A stretch of 5,653 bases of DNA from Armatimonadota bacterium (lineage in GTDB: Bacteria > Armatimonadota > DTGP01 > JAHWJO01): NCBI GenBank assembly GCA_019348365.1, contig JAHWJO010000333.1:1-5653 (forward strand). Reading direction: 5' to 3'. The notes beneath the pieces were generated by a model. It was given only the letters and a program-made list of their open reading frames with translations. It did no database searches and was not told where the DNA came from. Within the stretch, counting starts at the first letter, position 1, and every line of letters begins with the position of its first letter. Shown here one piece after another: positions 5,593 through 5,653 of the stretch. Both the position numbers and the translations under genes were made by a program.

Positions 5593-5653
5593 TGCGCAGT
5601 CGCGACCACCCTCACCGAGTGTGCTCCCGCGCCGGGATACTATTGTTCGTCTG
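5593..5653. other. Right-edge sequence, nothing recognised
   Basis: Sixty-one bases after the terminator. No start codon with a ribosome site and no recognisable protein end on either strand. Too short to judge. Confidence 0.3.

Overview
This is a high-GC bacterial window, with G or C at most third codon positions of the recognisable genes. Three intact genes lie on the minus strand: nitronate monooxygenase-like, argJ and an aminoglycoside phosphotransferase-like kinase. One gene on the plus strand encodes an exported protein with a lone DUF7948-type domain. The domain types, GC content, exported protein and repeat-rich intergenic DNA suggest an environmental Gram-negative-like phylum of the Planctomycetota, Verrucomicrobiota, Gemmatimonadota or Hydrogenedentota sort. 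The phylum cannot be fixed from this sequence.

Layout. Bases 1-362 hold, on the minus strand, what looks like the start of an SGNH/GDSL-type secreted hydrolase gene. It is broken by one in-frame stop just before its Gly-Gln-Ser block and runs off the left edge. Bases 363-642 are non-coding and carry one copy of a dispersed palindromic repeat. Three G-quadruplex-type G-run clusters lie on the plus strand of the first 500 bases. Bases 643-2778 are an argJ-kinase pair read leftwards with a 12-base gap, probably one transcript. Bases 2779-3224 are a 446-base intergenic region. It holds a degenerate 8-base tandem array just upstream of the argJ ribosome binding site, a second inverted copy of the dispersed repeat, and a hairpin after the nitronate monooxygenase gene. 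Bases 3225-4196 encode that flavoenzyme. Bases 4197-4485 are a divergent intergenic region with several short inverted repeats. Bases 4486-5316 encode the exported DUF7948-type protein. Bases 5317-5653 are non-coding as far as can be seen, with a strong intrinsic terminator at 5554-5592.

Functionally the genes are unrelated: arginine biosynthesis (ArgJ), a small-molecule kinase, a flavin oxidoreductase and an exported protein of unknown role. No coherent new multi-gene system is evident, and no tRNA, rRNA, CRISPR or transposase was seen. The most unusual material is intergenic: the 8-base array, the inverted dispersed repeat pair and the G-run clusters. The nonsense-interrupted hydrolase and the DUF7948 domain without its usual beta-propeller repeats also stand out.
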